Source: Gracilaria gracilis
Lineage: Eukaryota > Rhodophyta > Florideophyceae > Gracilariales > Gracilariaceae
Direction of reading: 5' to 3'
DNA: 64,000 nucleotides
Assembly (NCBI GenBank): GCA_030374805.1
Contig: JARGSG010000086.1
Span: 124,001-188,000, forward strand
The notes beneath the pieces were generated by a model that was given only the letters and a program-made list of their open reading frames with translations, had not been told where the DNA came from and ran no database searches. Shown here piece by piece: positions 19,230 to 29,916 of this stretch; the stretch's first letter is position 1; every line of letters begins with the position of its first letter. The position numbers were made by a program, and so were the translations under genes.

Positions 19230-21665
19230 TTGACCACTAACTACACTACTTCACTAATCCGCATGCCCGTTCCCCACAACATGTTTAGCACAGACTCAGA
19301 GGGGACCCACTCCACACATTCCTTCTCAGATGGCCTCGAAGAAGAGAGTGCCTTCGATCTTCTTCTCGTGGGTGGGGGCCCCAGTAGTATCATTCAGGCT
19401 ACTTCTGAAATCATCTTCATGCTTCTCTACTGCCAACATTTTGAGGATCATCAGTCTCGGAGCACAATATGATATAAATACCGTCATTGTAGAGAAGCAG
19501 CGTTTGGTCGGTGTTGGCGGTGCATGCAACGCCGGGCAGACCGGAATGATAAACAGTGGTGTCGAAGCCGACATTACCTTCCCAATTTCCCTGCCAGATT
19601 CTTCCAAAAATATGAAGTACTTGAAGGACTTCTTGAGTTACAGGAATCGATACGACAGATTTATTGGAAATGGAGCCGAATCACACTACCAGTTGCTGAA
19701 GAAGTTCAATCTGCCCGGCGCTGTGATGTTTAATAGATCGGTTGGACCGGCGTCTAACACCCCCAACGGTGAATTGGCTCACCAAGCCGCATATCTGATG
19801 CGCCGCACGGTGGGTGAAGAAGAAGTGGCTAACTTCCACAAGGTCAAAATGTTGGCCAACGTGCTACTTCCGTTTTACAAGCTCCATATCAAGGAATCTA
19901 CTGCTCTCCTTCACGGCATGGTCAACAAAAATGGACAGCAAATCGCCTCAGTGCAAATGGAAGGTGAACGTTTCTTCAAATATATCACTGCAGATCAAGT
20001 CCGCCTCAATACCGGGACTGTTTCACGCAACCCCGTTTCTGACCCGGCAGTTCGCAAGCTTATGTTTTGTGAGCCCATGAATGTACACCATTGTAAACAG
20101 TTTTGTGCAGTCCACGATCTCCTCGACAGCGATGGTATGCCTCAGGCCGGCAAGAAGATGTTGAGTGGAAGAATGGGTCTTTCAGGCCTTGATGAAATCT
20201 CTATGTTGGACGGTGTGATGAAGCTGTTTGAAGAAGATTTGAACAGCGCGCTTGGGTACAAGGTGAGCGAGAAAGCTAAACAGAAGTACCAGGGTGCCAT
20301 CACAATCATAAGTCGATCACAGGGCAGGGCATGCTACCCCAGACACACACACACACAGCTGAGTGGCAACAGAGGAGCCCGATTATGGGCAATTCTAAAC
20401 AAGTTCATGCGCTGTTCCTCCACAACTTTGGCGAAGAACTGTACCGGGTGTGGACTGGTATCATCACTGCCTCAGTCGCTAGGGCCAGAAATAGCATACC
20501 CGATGAAGTGTTGTACCAGCGCGTGTCGACCAAGAATCTGTTAAGCTCGCAGTCTGAGGGTACCGAGTGGTTTCTGGAGCACAGGAAGCGCGCAGGTGAG
20601 GAAGAAATTGCCGGCAATCTTTCGAAGAAGATGGAGCTCTTGAGCGAGTCTACCAAGACCTTGTACGGCGCATGGCGTCAAGCCGCTTTGTGCCTTATCT
20701 TCGGGTTCGGTTTGGAAGAAAACTTGGATGAAGCAACCGAAGCCATGTCGGACTACGCTCCCCTCACATGGAAGGGAAAGGAGGTATGGTTGTTCCATCG
20801 CACACAGATTGCTAGTCTGACTGATGAGCGATTCGCGGCAACCAAGTCCAACCGCTCACACTTCCAAAATTGGGTGGAGATCATGCGCCATGTCACATCC
20901 TCGCCGGTAGAGATCCACAGCATGTTCCGTCTGCTTCTGGAGTCTGGAATTGCCCATCACGAAGTTGGGAACTACACAGACGTTGTCGCCAGTGAAGACG
21001 GAGCCAAGGTCGTTCTGCATAATGTGGAATACGATTCATTTTTGGTTTCGCCGGTGTTCGACCATGAATCAGATGGCGTGGCAAAGTCTCTTGCAAATCA
21101 AGTGCGGGCTATTGACAAGAAGCATGATGTTTTCGGAAAAGTAGGAAAGTTCCGCAGATACTTGGATAACGACGGCAACGTTCTGCCCATTACAGATAAT
21201 GGTCTCGGTGGAAAAGGATTTGATGATCACAACAAATTTGTTGCCTCTCATGAGGGCAGTTTTGCAGTGGATGTGAACAATAGGGAATCTAAACAAGTGT
21301 GGCCTCGGCATTCACTCTTCGACGAATGGCTATGGCTCATCTCAAGGCCGCCGGCGTTGCCGACCCTGAAAAAGTAGTTGACGAGATCTACGAAAGCTGA
21401 AAGCCAAATGTGGATGAGTACAATGCAGAAGTTGAGAAGTTCAGAGAGCACTTTGAAGATGGGTTTGAGACGTGGGCATATCTACAAGCTATCAAGCTCT
21501 TGGCTGGAGACGACGCGAAGATGTAATCGTCTCTTTACGATGAGGGGTATCACAAGGAATTGGAGGCAGGCTCAGATTGCGAAGATGAGTGAGAGCTCTG
21601 GCTTGGTGATGAAGAGAGCGGTTGAGTTGTACCATGAGGAGCTGAAGAACATACCCACATATAAT
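19230..21665 (+). pseudogene. FAD/NAD(P)-binding protein gene, broken by several frameshifts
   Basis: The N-terminus (frame of 19230-19472) carries a dinucleotide-binding start, FDLLLVGGGPSS. The matching strand continues in another frame with INTVIVEK, then GGACNAGQTGMINSG, as in flavoprotein oxidoreductases with a Rossmann fold (the FAD/NAD(P)-binding superfamily, possibly near N-hydroxylating monooxygenases). Homologous-looking sequence goes on in ORF 19330-20544, shifts near 20330 at a CACACACACAC run into 20331-21377, and shifts again near 21300 into a frame reading AAGVADPEKVVDEIYES, stop, KPNVDEYNAEVEKFREHFEDG. That makes at least three frameshifts and in-frame stops. It is probably a pseudogene; introns fit poorly because the breaks are single-base. 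GC content is moderate, unlike the island downstream. Confidence 0.6.
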
Positions 21666-21674
21666 GCACCGTGA

Positions 21675-22754
21675 CGTGACGAATATCTTGGAAGATTTGA
21701 GGACACGACCGAGGAGGAAGATACGCAGATCTATACAGAGGCGATGAAGATTTGCTAAGGAGCACTTGAGGAGCCGGTGAGTGCAGGATTTTACGATTTA
21801 CCAAGGGTAGTTTTTTCTTGAGTCGAGCGGATCAATAGAATACATTCGCCTCGAATGAAATGTAGTGTAGCACTTTGAACTGTACTACCTTGGTATCTGC
21901 ATGATACCAACAGCTACGTGTAGCAAGCGAACTAAATAAATTTTTGGGTGAAGTAGATACTGACTTGTTCCAATGGTGAAGAAGGGCCATACGTTCCGCC
22001 CTTTGCGATGTGTCGCCGGTTGGCGATTCGCAGAATTGATTGAGAGTGAAGTGGATGCTGCAGTGGAGAGTGTGCCAGAAACTTGCCCCTGTACAGTAGT
22101 ACAGTATCAGAAATGAATAGCTCATCTGAGTTTCCCTGCGGGCCTGCAGCAGTTTTGGAGTGTATCTGCGCCGAGAATAAGATGTACTATTGCAATGAAG
22201 ATGACCAAGCCAAGCCAAGCCAAGCCACGTTTTGAACGACGTCGAGCATCACATGCGGACATGACCAAGAAGACATAGAAGCAGAACGTAATGCTTTGTT
22301 GCAGAATGAGCAGTTGTCTGTTTTTACACTGTATCTGCGGAACAAACGTGAAAAGAGGTGCTGAGCAAGAACATGAATTGAGTGGCTAATTATGATAGAC
22401 AAGAGGCTCAAAAAGTTGTTGGCTTTGATGAAGAGAGAGCGCTTTGCCTGAAGCTGTACTGCAGTATACCTGCCATTTGCGCACGCGCTTGGGTGATGAC
22501 TGTTGGGGAAAGAGATAAGAGTGGTGTGCAATTGCGCGCTGGGCGTTTTGAAGCAACGTGGCGCAATACTCGCTGAGAAGTACAACATCTACAGAGAGAA
22601 CGCTGACAAGTGGAGGGGGGCATAGGGCGACGGGAAGATAGTGACAGTTGGGACAGGTTGGGACAGATGCTGGGCAGTTGACAAGAAGGCGGAGGAGATG
22701 GGCAAGTTGGTTGCAAAAAGGGATTAAATAACGACGTGGGCAGCAGAGAGGAGC
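21675..22754. other. No supported gene; short GCCAA repeat
   Basis: Five GCCAA units in a row lie at 22205-22227. The ORFs on both strands are short and mutually overlapping. No other structure seen. Confidence 0.5.
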
Positions 22755-22874
22755 ACATTCGGCCACATCAAGTCAACATGCGCCGCATCCCATCCCGAAC
22801 TGCGAAGCTAAGTCGCTTTGAGCTGGGCTAGTACTGACATGAGGGATCGGTCTGGAATCCCCAGTGCCGAATGT
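22755..22874 (+). rRNA. 5S ribosomal RNA gene
   Basis: The 5' ACATTCGGC pairs with 3' GCCGAATGT to close helix I over about 120 bases. Inside are CATCCCATCCCGAACTGCGA, the box A-like GAAGCTAAGTCGC, and the box C-like TAGTACTGACATGAGGGATC followed by CTGGAAT, all in the order and spacing of eukaryotic 5S rRNA. A run of eight T follows at once (22874-22881), a normal RNA polymerase III terminator. It stands alone, with no rDNA repeat or second full copy in the window. It sits at the left edge of the GC-rich island. Confidence 0.9.
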
Positions 22875-23355
22875 TTTTTTTCTCCTTTTTCTGCACCAAC
22901 TCGTCGAGCGCGTCGAGCGCGTCTACAACAACACGTGCAACACGACGAGAGAGGGCGCCGCTACCAAGCCAGCAGCGCCCACGTGTACGCGCTGTACGAG
23001 TACGCACACGCGCGCGGCGGTGCGTTGCGGTGCGTGTGCGTGGATGGCTGGGTGGGTGTAAGGCGGGCGCGCGGCAGCGGCAGCGGCGCGGCGGCGGCGG
23101 CGGCGCTGATGTGGCGCGGCGCGCACGTGGCGGCGGTTGCGCGCCATGTCGCGCTCGCGCCCGAGCTCTCGCGCGTCGCTCTCTCAGGACGCGCCGCGCG
23201 CGGCGCGTCGGTGAGCACATACGCGCGCGCCACGCGCCGCGCACCGTCAGCGTCGCGCCGTCTCTCACTTGGCAGCGCGCGCGCCGTATAACGGCGCCGC
23301 GTCGCGCCGCGCCGTGCGCTCAGCTCGTGTGCGTGCCGCCCTCCGCCGCCGCATC

Positions 23356-23387
23356 ATGCTCCCGCTCCCGCTCCCGCTCCCGCTGCC

Positions 23388-23426
<39 letters not shown>

Positions 23427-24774
23427 GCCGCCGCCGGCGCTCGCCGACCACGAGTCGCATGTGTGCCCGGTGGTGCTGCCGCTGCCGCTGCCACCACCGC
23501 CGCCGCCGGACGGCGCGGGCGGCGCCGCTGCGCCGCGCGTGATCGACGGGCGCTACTCGGCGTACCCGGACGTGATGTACCACCTCTCGCTGTCGTCGCC
23601 GCCGGCGGCGCGCACGCGGCGATGCACCGCCACGCGGCTGTCCAAGCGGTGGGCGCTGACGGCGGCGCACTGCCGCGTGACGCGCAACTGGAGCGTATCG
23701 CTGTCGGCGCCGTCCGTGTACGGCGGGCTACCCGCCACCATAGCGCGCGTCATCGCGCACCCCAACTACACCGACGCCACGGACCGTCGCTTCGACGTGG
23801 CCGCCATCGAGCTCACGCCGCCGCCCTTCGAGCCGCCGCGCGTGCCCACCGTGCTGCTCAACCGCCACGCGTCGCTGCCGCTCGACCACGCCTTCGTGCG
23901 CGTATCCGGCTACGGCAAGTCCACGCGCGCCGACCCCACGCCCGACAACTACGGCCAGCTGCGCTTCGCCGACATCCCCGTGTACCCGTTCGGCGCGTGC
24001 AGCGCCGCGTACTCCAAGCTGTCGCGCGTGGGCGCGCTGCAGCGCGAGCGCCAGCTGTGCGCGGGCTACCACGTGGGCGGCTGCGACGCGTGCGCGGGCG
24101 ACTCGGGCGGGCCGCTGCTGCAGTACGACGCGCGCAACCGCGCCGTGCAGGTGGCGCTGGTGAGCGCGGCGTACGGCTGCGCGCTGCGCGAGTTTCCGGG
24201 CATCAACGTGCGCGTGGACGCCGTGCTGCCGTGGCTGCGCCGGGTGGGCGTGCGCTTTCGCACCGCCAAACCGCGACAGCTGTTTCGACGCGGCGGGATT
24301 CATGCGCCGCACAACGACGCGCCGCCCACGCCCACGCGCACGCCCACGCCTACGCCGCTGCCGAACGCGCTGTTTCCGGAGCTCACGCCGCCGCCCACCG
24401 CGGCGCTGGCGCCGGCGGCCACCGCCACGGCCACGGCCACGGCTACGGCCACGGCCACGGCCACGGGTGCGCCGGCGCTGGGTGACGACGGCGACGGCGA
24501 CGTGGCGCCGGCAGCGTCGGCCGAGGTGGCGGCCGCCGCCACGGGCGAGGAACGGGAGGAAGAGGAGGAGGAGGAGGAGAACGGCGGCGGCGGCGGCATC
24601 GTGCAGGGCGCGGGCGGCGAGGCCGGGCTGGGCGCCAGCAATGAGGCGGCGCAGGACACGCGCGACGTGCGGTCGGAGGCGAAGGTGGGCCTCGTGGCTG
24701 GGGTGAGCACGGGCGCGGCGGTGCTGGTGGCGGCGGTGCTGCTGGTGCTGCTGGTGCTGTGGCGGAGGCGGTAA
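23356..24774 (+). CDS. Membrane-anchored trypsin-like serine protease (472 aa)
   Basis: S1 (chymotrypsin-fold) protease. An N-terminal Leu-rich signal peptide (1-30) is followed by a Pro-rich stretch and an activation site, R61 then VIDG. The catalytic triad is His105 (TAAHC), Asp147 (RFDVAAIEL) and Ser250 (CAGDSGGP). Asp244, six residues before the Ser, is the expected trypsin S1-pocket residue, so cleavage after Arg or Lys is predicted. After the protease domain comes a long Pro/Ala/Thr/Glu linker, then a hydrophobic segment (about 446-469) ending in WRRR: a type I, cell-surface topology with the protease outside. I chose ATG 23356 because it opens directly into the signal peptide; an in-frame ATG at 23269 would add 29 Arg/Ala-rich residues. 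A TATA-like GTATAACG lies at 23286-23293. The CTG/GCC repeats in signal and linker are length-variable candidates. Confidence 0.88.
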
Positions 24775-24926
24775 CGCGCTAGCGCGGCGCCCATCTGTAA
24801 ATAGTAGATATCGTTTTGGAGCACGTCCCCAATGGGGGGCGTTGTGCTGTATCATATATCGGCGCCGGGCGGTATCCTTCGGATCCCACGGTGCAGCACC
24901 AACCGCCGCACGCCGCTGTCCGCACC
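24775..24926 (+). other. Short intergenic region between protease and sulfotransferase genes
   Basis: 152 bases with a locally AT-richer patch (TATCATATATCGG near 24851) that may serve as the promoter of the next gene. Confidence 0.4.
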
Positions 24927-25008
24927 ATGCCCACGCCCTCGCCCACGCCCACGCCCTCGCGCACGCCGTCGGCGCCGCCATTGTCCACGACGTCGCCGTC
25001 GTCCACGA

Positions 25009-25050
<42 letters not shown>

Positions 25051-26210
25051 TGCGCGCGGCCGCGCGGCTGCGCGCGTGGCGGAAGCGGCCCGTGTTCATG
25101 TGCCAGCTGCAGCTGATGGCGCTGCTGCTGCTGCTGTCGCCGCTGCTGCTGCTGCGAGACGTGGCGCCGCGCGCGCTGCTATCGGCCGTACCGAGCGACC
25201 CGTGCGCGCCGTACGCCACGCCGCCGCCGCTGCCGCCGCACCAGCCGCCGCCCGTGTTCTTCCTGCACGTGCCCAAGACGGCCGGCACGCTGGTGTACAA
25301 GATGCTACTGCGCTACGCCAACAACACGCACGGGCTGTCGTGCAGCTACGCGTTTGACGGCAACCGTCTGCCGCCGCACCACTTTTCGCTCGCGGCGCCG
25401 CCGCCGCCCGAGCGCTTCCGCAACGGCAGCGTGGAGCGTCGGCTGCTGGCCGTGTTCGCCGCCAAGCAGCTGGCGGAGCGCGCGCCGCTGCTGGCGGCCG
25501 GCGCGTGCCGCGTGCTGCGCGGGCACGTCACCGTGCGCGTGCGCGACGCGTACGACGCGCCGCCGCTGTCGCTGCTGCTGCTGCGCGAGCCGCTGGCGCG
25601 CTTTGTGTCCATGTACGAGTTTGCGCGCTCCATGGCGCGCGCGCAGCCGGGCAGCACCGGCTGGGACGACTGGCTCACCGCGCCGTCGCTGGCGCACGAG
25701 CTGGCCAACTCGTCCAGCCTGTTCCACCGCGGCTTTTACGACGACGCGGGCCAGTGGCGCGCCAAGGGCAACGTCGGCTTCTCGTTCCACTTTTACGGCG
25801 TGTTGCACCAGCTGTCCGGGCTGACGCCGCGCTTCGAGGGCGAGCGCGACCCGTTCCACTTCGGCATGGTGAACGCGCCGCACATGGCCGAGCGCGCCAA
25901 GCGCGCGCTGTGCGAGACGCACCTGGTGGGGCTGCAGACGCGCGTCACCGAGCTCATGTCGCGCTTCTTCGCGTGCACGCAGCGCTTTGCGCGCTGGAGC
26001 GGCGAAGAGAAGCGCGCGTTGCTGCAACACGTGCTCAACAAGACGCCCGGGCGCGTGAGCCGCAACGTGGACGACCACCTGCCGCCGCGCATGCGGCGCG
26101 AGCTGGAGCGGCGGCTGCGATGGGAGACGGACGTGTACCAGTTCGCCACGCGGCTGGTGGCGTACCGCGCGGCGCGCGCGCCTGCGCGCGGCGGCTGCGC
26201 CGTGTGGTGA
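24927..26210 (+). CDS. Type II membrane sulfotransferase (427 aa)
   Basis: A Golgi-type carbohydrate sulfotransferase is predicted, transferring sulfate from PAPS to a glycan. A Pro/Thr/Ser-rich N-terminus with a 13-Pro run (29-41) is followed by a basic stretch, then a Leu-rich signal anchor (about 61-77). The luminal part has the 5'-phosphosulfate-binding motif VFFLHVPKTAGTLVYK (about 110-125) and the 3'-phosphate-binding motif LLREPLARFVSMYEF (about 217-231), as in the heparan sulfate 2-O-sulfotransferase and related Sulfotransfer_2 families. Substrate cannot be told. The start at 24927 has a CACC context; ATG 25098 would begin just before the anchor and drop the Pro run, and an upstream in-frame ATG (24816) is less likely. 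It lies 152 bases after the protease gene on the same strand. Confidence 0.85.
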
Positions 26211-26512
26211 GCAGCAGCCGGCGGTGGCTGCGGCGGCGGTGGCTGACGCGGGCGGTTGGGCGCGCGCGCTTTCGCATCGGGCGACAGAACGGTAAGCGCC
26301 TCTCTTACAAGATGCGGATGCGGCGGTGGATGCGGGCAACGGCGGCGGTGGAGGGCGGCGGCGGCGGCGGTGGCGGAGGCGGCGCTTTAATTGAATTTGT
26401 GTGCGCGCGGGCGCGGGAAGACAGTTGCGGCGCGCGATAAAACAAACTGCTACCGCGCCGCTCAAACAAGGGCAGCGCCATGCGTGTGTGAGAGAGAGCG
26501 AGAGCGAGATCA

Positions 26513-26514
<2 letters not shown>

Positions 26515-26556
<42 letters not shown>
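26515..26556 (+). repeat. (AG)n microsatellite
   Basis: About 21 uninterrupted AG dinucleotides inside a longer purine-only stretch. Confidence 0.95.
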
Positions 26557-26562
<6 letters not shown>

Positions 26563-27088
26563 AGAGATTTTAGCAAAGAAGACAGTGTGCTGGCGGCGCT
26601 GCCGCTGTTGCTGCTGCTGCTGTTGATCACTCATCACGCGCCGCATGGCGGCGCCAAGCTGCCAACGCGCGCAAATTCAAGCGGCGGCGGCGGCGGCCGG
26701 GCGCGCGGCCGCGCGTCGCAGGCGGCGCGGCAAGCGGCGCGGCGGCTGGCGACCAGCGCGCTTGTGTATGAGCGCCGCGCCGCGCCGCGCCGTTATAATC
26801 ATGCTTGTTGTGCTCGCCGCCGTGGCGGCGCGCGCGCCAGTCGCGCAGTCGGCAGTTCGAATGAAGGAACGGCGCGGCGGCGCGCTGCGTTTCCAATCGC
26901 ACGTCATGTTGAGCTGCTGTTACTGCTACATATAAGGGTACTGCTGCTGCTGCTGCCGCTGCTGCCGCTGCTGCCGCCGCCGCCGCGCGTGATGAGACGT
27001 TGCGGCGCGGCGGCTACTGCGGCGCGCGCACCGCTGCCGGCGCTGCCAAACATGCGCCTTCCCGCGCCGCGCCGGCGGTTGCAACCGT

Positions 27089-27179
27089 CGCGCGCGCGCG
27101 CGCGTGCATGTGTGCGTGTGCGTGTGTGCGTGTGTGCGTGTGCGTGTGCGTGCGCGTGTGCGTGCGCGTGTGCGTGCGC
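27089..27179 (+). repeat. Alternating pyrimidine-purine tract, Z-DNA candidate
   Basis: Ninety-one consecutive bases alternate strictly between pyrimidine and purine: first CG repeats, then a CGTG/TGTG mixture with one CA step. Confidence 0.9.
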
Positions 27180-27817
27180 TGGCGCGTGCCGGTGTGTGAG
27201 TGCTCGCCGCCGCGCATCGCACGTCACCCGCCGTAAATTACATACTGCGCAGCACAGTATGTAGTACCTTCGCGCGCGCGCGCGCGCCAGCGCCGTTGAA
27301 TACAGCGCGCCGCCGCCGCCGTGGCATGTTGTTGTATAATGCGGCGCGGAAGCTGCCGCTGCGTGTTAAATTAAGCGTCGCGTCGCGTCGCCGCCGCGTG
27401 CGCGCGCGCGCGCGCCCAGCCCAAATAAAAAAAGCTCAACCGTCGCCGCCGCCGCCGCCGCCGCCGCGCGCTGCGGCCGGCGCGCCCGCCGCCGTGGCCG
27501 CTGCGCGCGGCGCTGTATGCGCGCACATGGCTGCGCGCTTCTCTCAGCCAAACTGCGCGCCGCGCGCGCCGCTGCCTCTGTGCAACCGAGCGCTCTCTGT
27601 GCGCATGTTTATTCTGTGCGCGGGATTCTGTGCGCGGGATGCAAACGCGCGCGCGGCGGGTGGTGCGGGGTGGGGGGGGCTGTTTTGTTGTAGCGCTCGC
27701 TTGAGCGGCGCGCCGGCCGCTGCTCATGACGTGATGCCGCACCTTTTTTTAACGCCGCGCGCTCGCACTCGCGCTCCACACGTACACGTACATATTCGGC
27801 ACGCGCGTTTTTTTCTC

Positions 27818-27834
27818 GGGGGGGGGGGGGGGGG
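27818..27834 (+). repeat. Poly-G run (17)
   Basis: Uninterrupted run of G following CTC, then TAGGGG; may form a quadruplex and is prone to length error in sequencing. Confidence 0.9.
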
Positions 27835-28288
27835 TAGGGGCGCGCTTTTGCGGACGGTTGTTGCCACAGAGATTTGCTTGAAAAACCCAAGCAAGCAACA
27901 CAATGAATTGTACAAACGCAGCATCTATTATTCTACCAGTTAACAAGGGAAGAGCGGGCCGTCGGCGACCGAGCGTCGCCAACGCGACGGGGGGAGGAGG
28001 GGACCGACGTGCACCACGGGCCGTGGCACGCCATCCGCACACAAGATTGTACCACCCAAGCACAAGCACAAAACGGAGGCGCTCGGACGAATATGCCATC
28101 GAAGCGGTCCAAATACAGGCAGCAGCCGAACAAGAATAACACAAACAGCCAACATACACAACACGCGCCACCACCACATACACCAAATATATACACACCA
28201 CAAAAAGGAGCACCGCCGCGCCGCCGGCCCCCGACCCCCAACGCGCGCACGTGACAGCGCACACGCGCCCCATTCCAAAACCCCAAAA

Positions 28289-29653
28289 TTACCTCACAAA
28301 CGTCACCGTCACCTCGGCCATCTCGCCGTTGGCGTACGCCGCAATCGTCAGCGGCCTGTTCACCGGCACGTCGTCCCAGTAGCCGGGCACGGCGCCGTTG
28401 GCGCCGTACATAAAGTACGGCGCGGACGTCTTCATGTCCACCATCTCGCCGTCCACAAAGAACTCCACCTTGCCCACCGAGCCGGTCACCACCGCCTCCA
28501 CGCCCACGCGCTTGTACGCGCTGATGTCCACAATGCTGTCGTCCTGCAGCGCGCGGCTGGGGATGCTATCCGCCCAAAACATGAGCGCGCTGAACACGCC
28601 GTCGCCAAACTGCCTCATGCGCGGGTAGTTGCGCCCCTCGTTCTGCTGCAGCAGCGGCTCTGGCGACGCCGACGGCGACGCGCCCAGCTCCAGCTCCTCC
28701 GCCGACACGGCGGGCGGCGCGCTGCGCGAGCGCCCGCCGCCAAGCGGCACCACCTGGATGTCGGCGCACTGGTAGTACTCCTCGGCAAAGTACTGCGTGC
28801 CGCCGCACGGTTTCTTGTTGCGCGTCACGCCGCCGCGCGCGTCGCCCTGCCCGGGGCACTGCTGCCAGCTGGGGCGGTCCGGGCCGTCAAAGTAGTCCAA
28901 CACGCCCGGCGGGTTGCAGTTGTTGGCGGCCGCCCAGTACCACTGCAGCACGCAGTGCTCGCAGAAAAAGTCCTTGGGAAGCTGGAACGTGGCGTACTCG
29001 GGCGGGTACGAGTCGAAGCCGGCCGGCGAGTCGATGTACGAGCACGGCAGGTACCAGCGGCCGGGGTACTTGCGGTCGATGGGGCCGCACCTCATGGACA
29101 TGCCCGAGTCGCACTCGGGGTTCACCGCGCGATTCAGCTGGATGCAGGCGCCGGCCAGGAAGCACTCCTTGGAGATGTCGCCGCCGGGGCACTTGCTCAT
29201 GTCGCACAGATGCGCCTCCATGAAGCCGTTGTGGTGCGCGACGATGGAGGTGCCGATGCCGATGGTGGCGCCCTGACGGTAGCGGCCCACAATCTTGCCG
29301 TTGTTGTAGAACTTGCCGCCCTGGAGGTGCTGCTGGTCGCCGGTGACGGTGTCGCCGCACACGCCGGCGCGCCACACAAAGTTGGGGTCGTACGGGTCGT
29401 ACGGGTACCAGCCGCGCGAGCCGGCGGCCATCTCCTGCGACAGTTTACCGATGCCGGGCGTGTCGGTCTTGACGCCGGACGGAAAGTGCGGATAGTAGTC
29501 CTTGGGCGCATTTTCGTCAAGCGTGGTGGGCACGAATCGCGTCTTGCCGAGCAGGCCGCGCTGGCGGGGCAGCACCATGGCGCCATGCGAGTGGGCGACG
29601 GGCAGCATGTAGCACAACAGCGCGAGGGCAACAAGCACAGCGAGCTGAGACAT
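28289..29653 (-). CDS. AA15-like lytic polysaccharide monooxygenase with C-terminal module (454 aa)
   Basis: A secreted copper enzyme that oxidatively cleaves chitin or cellulose chains is predicted. The signal peptide (1-22) ends just before His23 (HGAMVLP), which would become the N-terminal copper ligand. The second ligand of the histidine brace is most likely His141 in AHHNGFMEAHLC. Other AA15 features are paired cysteines, CEHCVLQWYW and YYQCADI, where the Tyr fits the axial position. After a Ser/Pro-rich linker, the C-terminal part (about 345-454) has VEFFVDG and APYFMYG, typical of small beta-sandwich modules appended to secreted carbohydrate-active enzymes. The longer ORF upstream (to 30412) is rejected: its extra 250 residues are low-complexity and bury the signal peptide. 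A TATA-like TATTTAAG lies at 29880-29887, about 230 bases before the ATG. Confidence 0.88.
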   Translation of the reverse strand: MSQLAVLVALALLCYMLPVAHSHGAMVLPRQRGLLGKTRFVPTTLDENAPKDYYPHFPSGVKTDTPGIGKLSQEMAAGSRGWYPYDPYDPNFVWRAGVCGDTVTGDQQHLQGGKFYNNGKIVGRYRQGATIGIGTSIVAHHNGFMEAHLCDMSKCPGGDISKECFLAGACIQLNRAVNPECDSGMSMRCGPIDRKYPGRWYLPCSYIDSPAGFDSYPPEYATFQLPKDFFCEHCVLQWYWAAANNCNPPGVLDYFDGPDRPSWQQCPGQGDARGGVTRNKKPCGGTQYFAEEYYQCADIQVVPLGGGRSRSAPPAVSAEELELGASPSASPEPLLQQNEGRNYPRMRQFGDGVFSALMFWADSIPSRALQDDSIVDISAYKRVGVEAVVTGSVGKVEFFVDGEMVDMKTSAPYFMYGANGAVPGYWDDVPVNRPLTIAAYANGEMAEVTVTFVR

Positions 29654-29890
29654 GTTGAATGTTGGTGGTAAGCGATCTGAGAAGGGCACAGAGAGCAGAG
29701 CAAGAGCAGAGCAAGAGCAGAGCAAGAGTAGATAAGGTTGCAAGAGAAGGGAGCTGGCTGTGGAGAGGAGATGAGGTACACAGTTGAGTTTGCTGTGCAG
29801 AGGATGAGGTAAACAGTTGAGTTGGTGGGGCAGGGAAGGGGCAGCGGGTCGAGGGGGAGAAAGCGAGCGCGAGCGGCGCCTTAAATAGTG
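29654..29890 (-). promoter_or_regulatory. Promoter and 5' leader of the monooxygenase gene
   Basis: Read on the minus strand: TATTTAAG near 29880, then a leader with repeated GCTCTGCTCTTGCT-like units (29690-29730). A run of 20 G (plus strand 29897-29916) sits immediately upstream of the TATA-like box. Confidence 0.5.
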
Positions 29891-29896
29891 CTCAGA

Positions 29897-29916
29897 GGGG
29901 GGGGGGGGGGGGGGGG
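29897..29916 (+). repeat. Poly-G run (20)
   Basis: Uninterrupted G20 followed by AACGGTGGGGGGG, directly upstream of the monooxygenase promoter. Confidence 0.9.

Larger units (their letters stand above)
26211..28288. other. Repeat-rich intergenic region
   Basis: I call no gene: the open frames here (for example 26401-27264) run through microsatellites and have no domain. It holds an (AG)n run (26515-26556), a 91-base alternating CG/TG tract (27089-27179), several CGCG clusters and a run of 17 G (27818-27834). Confidence 0.65.

Noticed and set aside
23728..24981. 417-codon minus-strand ORF
   Set aside because: Antisense to the protease gene in extremely GC-rich DNA; Arg/Ala/His-rich with no domain, a by-product of few stop codons.
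25305..26630. 441-codon minus-strand ORF
   Set aside because: Antisense to the sulfotransferase gene; low-complexity and includes the (AG)n microsatellite.
26401..27264. 287-codon plus-strand ORF
   Set aside because: Runs through two microsatellites; composition is that of the repeats and no domain is visible.
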